Under the pieces are notes generated by a model. The model was given only the letters and a program-made list of their open reading frames with translations. It did no database searches and was not told where the DNA came from. A stretch of DNA of 64,000 nucleotides from Lanius collurio (Eukaryota; Chordata; Aves; Passeriformes; Laniidae), in NCBI GenBank assembly GCA_020086605.1, contig JACBWW010000041.1, positions 2,108,422-2,172,421 of the forward strand. The letters are read 5' to 3'. Numbering within the stretch: the first letter of the stretch is position 1; each line of letters begins with the position of its first letter. Shown piece after piece: positions 59,055 to 64,000 of the stretch. The position numbers and the translations under genes are program-made.

Positions 59055-62000
59055 CTGCAGAAGGGTGGAATGGAAGGGGAGAGAGACCCAAGAGTCCTTT
59101 AGAGAGATCACAGGCTAAAAGAGCGTTCCTTGACAAAGCCAGAAATGCTGGGGGATAGCTGGGAGCTGCAATGGAGGGTGGGCAGAGCAGCACAAGCACC
59201 CAGCAGTGAAAGGGCTGGATGAGCGAGCCCTTTCTTTGCAGACTGCACCTTGCACTGCTGCTTCTCTGCCTGTGCTGTTCACACTTCTGCACAAGAGCAC
59301 TGATGACAACTGGGATTTCTGCTTTTACTCCAGGAATCCTTCAGCAGCAGGGTCTGCTCGAAGCGATGCTCACAGTCACTTTTTTTTTCCCCAGGCTAAG
59401 TTGCAATGACATGAAGTTCTTAGAAATGCCATGTAGATGTTTAGATGCCCATGCCCAAAGCTGCCTGCCAGCTGCTGCAGTGTCCAGCTGTGGGCATAAA
59501 TTCCTAACTCTGAAAGCATCTCCAGAGATGGACTGGACTGGATGACCCCAAAATGGAGAGGCCTCTCAGAAGCACCACAAAGCGCCTCCCTAAGCACGCA
59601 CTCCCGAGTCCATCCCAGCTTTCTGTGTGCTACCACATCCACCTGGGAATCTCAGTCAGGGTGAGACCTTTCCCTCTCACTTCCAAAGTGTTTTCTCCGA
59701 GCTGGATGTGCACACAATCCTCCTCCTGAGGGTTCAGGAGGGTGCACAGGTCTCGCTGGGAATTAAAAAACCATAAAGCACCAAGGAGGATCCTGTCTGT
59801 GGTGGGGGGGGAAAGGTAACCTCCCCCAGGCATTAAAAGCCATACCAAGAGGAGATGTATCAGATTCCCAGCACCCAGAATTGAGAAAGCCTTTTAGCTC
59901 AACCTGCCCAGCCTCCTGCAGGTTAGGGAGGTCTGTACACCCACAGCAGTGACACAGAAACAGTGCCCTGAACAGGCCAAACAATCCCACAGCATTTTGC
60001 CAAAACTCATCCAGCATGCTGTTTACCCTCATCTTTATAACAAACATGGTAAGCTTTTTCCCCCAACATCTTTAACTCTGTGTATTAAGGACTTTGAAGT
60101 TTCCTTTCAGCATTGCCTTTTCTGATTTAACCTATGACATGTGTTAGCCCTTGCGGTGAACCCAGTCTTCCATGATAAATTGCCGTCAAAAGTGTTAGGA
60201 TGTGCATGACTGAGAATGAATGTTGTTTTCCTGAGAGGGTGACCTGCCTGCTGTTTTCTTTATTTCCCAGTTTCAATTCTGCCTTCATTCAGAGGCTTCT
60301 TGTGTGATCTACCAGCTTTTCACTGATTCCACTACCACAAGAATCTCCTCTGCCACCAATAAGGGCACATGGCATTTGGGGTAAAATAAGATTAGAAACC
60401 CAAGCAAACAATTCTCTGCAAGTCCTTTCTGAGAGAGAGGGAGGTTAATCCTACCTCTAAGCAGATCAGACCATCAGTTACAGCTCACTGAAAACACATA
60501 ACCTATGACCTTTCCTGGTTTAAACCCTAGTGTAATATTTCCTCTTGACAGAGACACACAGTGTTTTAAATGACAAAAAGAAACGCCTCATATCCTAAAG
60601 TCATCATGCCTTTGGCTCCTGCATACCTCTGGCCTCCACAAAAAGGTTTCTGTGAAGTCCTTGCACCCAGCCCTCCTCCAGATATGACGGATCAATCCTG
60701 ACTGTAAGGCTCCCCCTGGCACCACGAAGCTCCCTCGCCCTTGCAATCACACACGTTAAAGAGGAGAGCACCAGCACAGCTTTAGGTGTTCCTGGCTTTA
60801 CAAAGCCACTTTTGAGGGTAATTCTCTTTTTGCACATTCAGTGTTCCAAACTGAAAGCACATTTATTTTTTTCAGAGCAAAATGAACCCTCCTGGGTTTT
60901 GTTCTGGGGGTTTTTCTTCTGGTGGGAGTGAAGAAAACAAGTGAAACTCATTTTCTGGTGAGTTTTGATGGGAACTTCATGGGGTTTTTTTTTTTAATCC
61001 TGACCATTTGCATATAGCATGTTTGAGCTCTGAAAACTAAAACCATTCAAAAGAATTTCTATAAATACCTATTCTTCTCCCTCTGGAGTCCAGTTATGAA
61101 TAACTACGTAGGACTATGTAATTTAAAGGTACTTTTTGCCCACAGAATTTTTTTTTTCATTTAAAATTCTCAGAGTGCAGCATGCTGTAACTGTATTTTT
61201 AAAAAACAATCTCTGCAATTTATTATGAACAGACTGTCTTAAGCTACAGTTGAATTAAAAATATATTTTTTACTGTTTAAGGAATTTTGTCCATGTCTTA
61301 TTCACATGACTATCAGATAAAGAGCTGTAGTAATGCAGTAATGCATTAGAGCTAGCAAAAAATAACTGCAAAACATGAAATTCACTGTGGACAACCTCAC
61401 CAAAGCTGTTTTCATTCTCAGTACTTCCCAACACTGAAAAGCAAATACAAAACTTGTGCATTACTCTGATAACTTCTCCCAACAACTTTTCTGCTTCACT
61501 ACCCAAATTTTCAATGCCCACAGTTTGTTCAAGGTCATAAAACCTTCCTGGATTAATTAAGATCCTCAGTGAAAAAAAAAAAAAAAAACAAACCCAAACT
61601 TGCTAGCTTAACTGATGTGGTCAAATACCTTTAAGACACAGTGGACATGATCAGACTCCAGGGTCAGATAGGAAAGGAAACAAACAACAACAAAAAAGGA
61701 ACTGCTCGGAAATCCTTTGTTCCTGCCTGACCCGTTGTGGATAACAAGCACATGTTTGAAGGTGCCTCTGAGAAGGGGCAGGCAGGAGACGGATTCCAAT
61801 GCACCAACAGACAGCATGGAGACCCAATCTAATCTAGTTTAGCAAATTTCTGGCCTGGAAATGAATGTCAGGTAAAATTCCATCTGTTTGGGTGATGGGG
61901 TCAGGAACAGAATGATGGAAGACAGCCGAAGACTTCTAATTGTGATTATCTGACTTCTAATTACCCCTGATCAAAGGCAAAATGGGAAATTGGACTCCTA

Positions 62001-64000
62001 CCAACATATAGACATGAACCATAAAGGAATTCCAATCAGGTGATATTCATTTTACTTTAGATTCAGCTTTCTTTGAGACTAAAGGTAAAACAGTGTAATT
62101 ATGTAACCTGAAATCCAACAGACCTGCTGCTCCAGCCAGCAGATCATCAGGGGAACACCAGCCCTGCTCTTAACATTCCAAGGCCATCCAATATAAAACA
62201 TGTTCCCTGCCAAGGGGAACCATCACTGGGGCATTGCACACTTCATACAAATCCTAGTGGAATGGGACAGCAGGAATGGCATTTGGTACAATGGATTGCA
62301 CAGACAGGTATTTTGGGAAAGTCTCCCTGCAGGGGAATCATGCTCTGTATGAAACCAAGCAGATTCCTCTCTCAGAACAACTGCAGTGGAAGTTGCTGTT
62401 CCCTTACTCCACCCCACACACAGAACTTTATGATGCTAATTTTCTGTAGCAATCCATACAAAATCCTTACTTCTCCCTAACACGTGAATGTATTTAGCAC
62501 TGGAAGCTGGAGGGGAGTTACTCCCTTTTCAAGCTGTTAACCAAGCTCAGGTCAAACAGACTGTGGCCTTGCTGTGACTGTGCACAATTAAAACAAAATA
62601 ATCAAAAATCCTCTTTTCTTGCTAAAGCAACTTTGTTTACTTTTTAAAGAGCTCTGTCACCAACTAAGTCAAGTCACACAAGGACAAGGCCGTTGTTCTG
62701 CACGATGTGAGGGAATCCACTTCAACACCCAGTATCAGGAATGGTTAAATCATGTTGTTTGAATCAAGATGCTGCCTGAACAGATAGCAAGCATTTTCCC
62801 TCAGTACCTGCTTCAAACATCTCGCCCTGGATAGTGGCCAACCACACACTGGAATTATCTGCATTGCTCACAAACTCACTAAAAGCATCACACGTGCATG
62901 CCAAACTGAGCAGCCCATTATTTCAGCATTTCTTGTAGCATTTAGCATTTCAGGTTCTTAGAATACTTAACACTTCCACACTGAACTACCTCAGCTGCAG
63001 TGACAGAAGTGGCATAAATGACATGCTCACTGTTCAGGTGCAGCAGTTCTCAGCAATTGTTTCACACAGTCTATCGAAAGTAAATTATTCTTTTGCTAAT
63101 AATTAATTGCAATGCATTCCTCTTTCCAGAAATCGCTCAATCCTGTCAGCAAAGCCCAATTGCACAAACCCAGTTTTGCAGTGGCTGGACTGGGACAGTT
63201 TTCTATGCATTTAAATTACTAATATGTAAAATAATGTAACAGCATCTCCCAAGATTCTGCCCCTAACCACAGAGTTGTCTTTATTTGACTCATTGTCCAG
63301 TGCTTGGAGACCTCACAAGAACCTTTTTAAAGCATCTATTTATTGGTCTTCCACATTGTTACAAAACAAAGCTCAACTCTGCCCCAACTTCACACACCAT
63401 TATGACATGGATCATTGACTTTAGGTCTTCCTTGTAGGCTCCCTTCCTGGCCCATTCACTCATGAAAGGTTTATTGCTCACTAGTTACTGATGTGCATCT
63501 CCTGGAAGCTGCAGGGCAAAATGAAGAGTCCTGTGAGGACCATCTACCTTGTCACAAAGTCGTGGGACAAGCATTTGTTCCAAAATGGAATTCAATACCA
63601 GCTACTGTGCAGGTCTAGCACGTAATAAACCAAATTAGATCATTAGAACTCTTTTAAGAAGGGCTTTTTCACACCACTTGGCACAATAAAAGGCCTCAAG
63701 AATGGTCAAAGATAAGGTCAGAGATACCCCAAAGTCCCAGTAACTGTTTCCTGGTCTTACTCCCCAAGTTCTGTTTTACAGAGGCTCCTGCTTTATTTAC
63801 CCCCAGCCAAACACAGCCTCTGCCACCTCCTCAGTCGGTGCAGGGCTTCCTTCTCTCCCAAACACCAGAGCTGGACGTGCCATTCCCATCTGGGAACTGC
63901 AGCAGCGTCACCACACGTTATCAGTGGGCATCATGACAGCCAAACAAGCAGGCTGGGCACAAGAGAGCACATTGAGAACCCCCACTCTGAGGCTTGACCT
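59055..64000 (-). other. CCND1: CCND1 last intron (at least 4.9 kb), upstream exons not seen
   Basis: I looked on the minus strand for the preceding exon (cyclin C-terminal fold, ending ...CDP) and did not find it, so this intron appears to reach the window edge. The sequence is unique, non-coding, with T8-T17 and A18 homopolymers (60987, 61569). No mobile element is clearly recognisable. Confidence 0.7.

Noticed and set aside
59055..59111. N-terminal extension [10 protein letters not shown]... of the CCND1 frame
   Set aside because: It precedes the CTGCAG acceptor and has no similarity to cyclin D1; it is intron.
59440..59560. CR1-like GGACTGGATGACCCC segment
   Set aside because: Only a short resemblance without the other CR1 landmarks.
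60604..60837. Minus-strand 77-codon frame as CCND1 exon 4
   Set aside because: The residues do not resemble the cyclin D1 C-terminal fold, and no splice sites bound it.

Overview
The window is vertebrate nuclear DNA, almost certainly from a bird. It holds the conserved growth-factor block known from human 11q13, read here as FGF4 (+), FGF19 (+), LTO1/ORAOV1 (+) and the last exon of CCND1 (-). Human order and orientations are the same once the block is flipped. The bird assignment rests on many truncated CR1 LINE tails with avian-type sequence and on the FGF19 and CCND1 C-termini, which match what I recall of chicken. All exons were read directly, with GT/AG splice sites, conserved phases and full-length proteins (FGF4 194 aa, FGF19 220 aa, LTO1 134 aa).

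Layout. 1-8.1 kb: 5' flank of FGF4 with an orphan CpG-rich patch near 4.0-4.5 kb and a long GA/GAAA purine tract at 7.7-7.9 kb. 8.5-11.6 kb: FGF4 in three exons, followed by a roughly 2.3 kb 3' UTR. 13.9-34.4 kb: a gene-poor intergenic interval with several CR1 tails and some AT-rich blocks. 34.5-39.4 kb: FGF19, with a CpG-island promoter, a TATA box, a 93-bp first intron, and a second intron carrying a TAGAA-type microsatellite interrupted by an assembly gap. 39.4-40.85 kb: FGF19 3' UTR. 40.86-43.2 kb: spacer with CR1 pieces. 43.29-46.49 kb: LTO1 in five exons, with a CR1 in intron 1. 46.9-55.5 kb: convergent spacer. 55.5-58.9 kb: CCND1 3' UTR on the minus strand. 58.9-59.05 kb: CCND1 final coding exon. 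59.06-64 kb: CCND1 intron; the upstream exons are not visible and should lie beyond the right edge.

Functionally the two secreted ligands are neighbours but signal differently. FGF4 is a heparin-binding paracrine factor of limb, tail-bud and early embryo patterning. FGF19 is the endocrine/otic-lens inducing FGF that uses beta-Klotho. LTO1 is a housekeeping adaptor that, with YAE1, takes the Fe-S protein ABCE1 to the cytosolic iron-sulfur assembly machinery. CCND1 is the G1 cyclin. They are linked by old synteny, not by operon logic. I found no convincing unknown protein-coding system. The most useful second-look items are the gapped, duplicated microsatellite, the loss of a paired cysteine in FGF19, the orphan CpG patch, miR-15/16-type sites and G-doublet repeats in the CCND1 3' UTR, and several repeat rearrangements.
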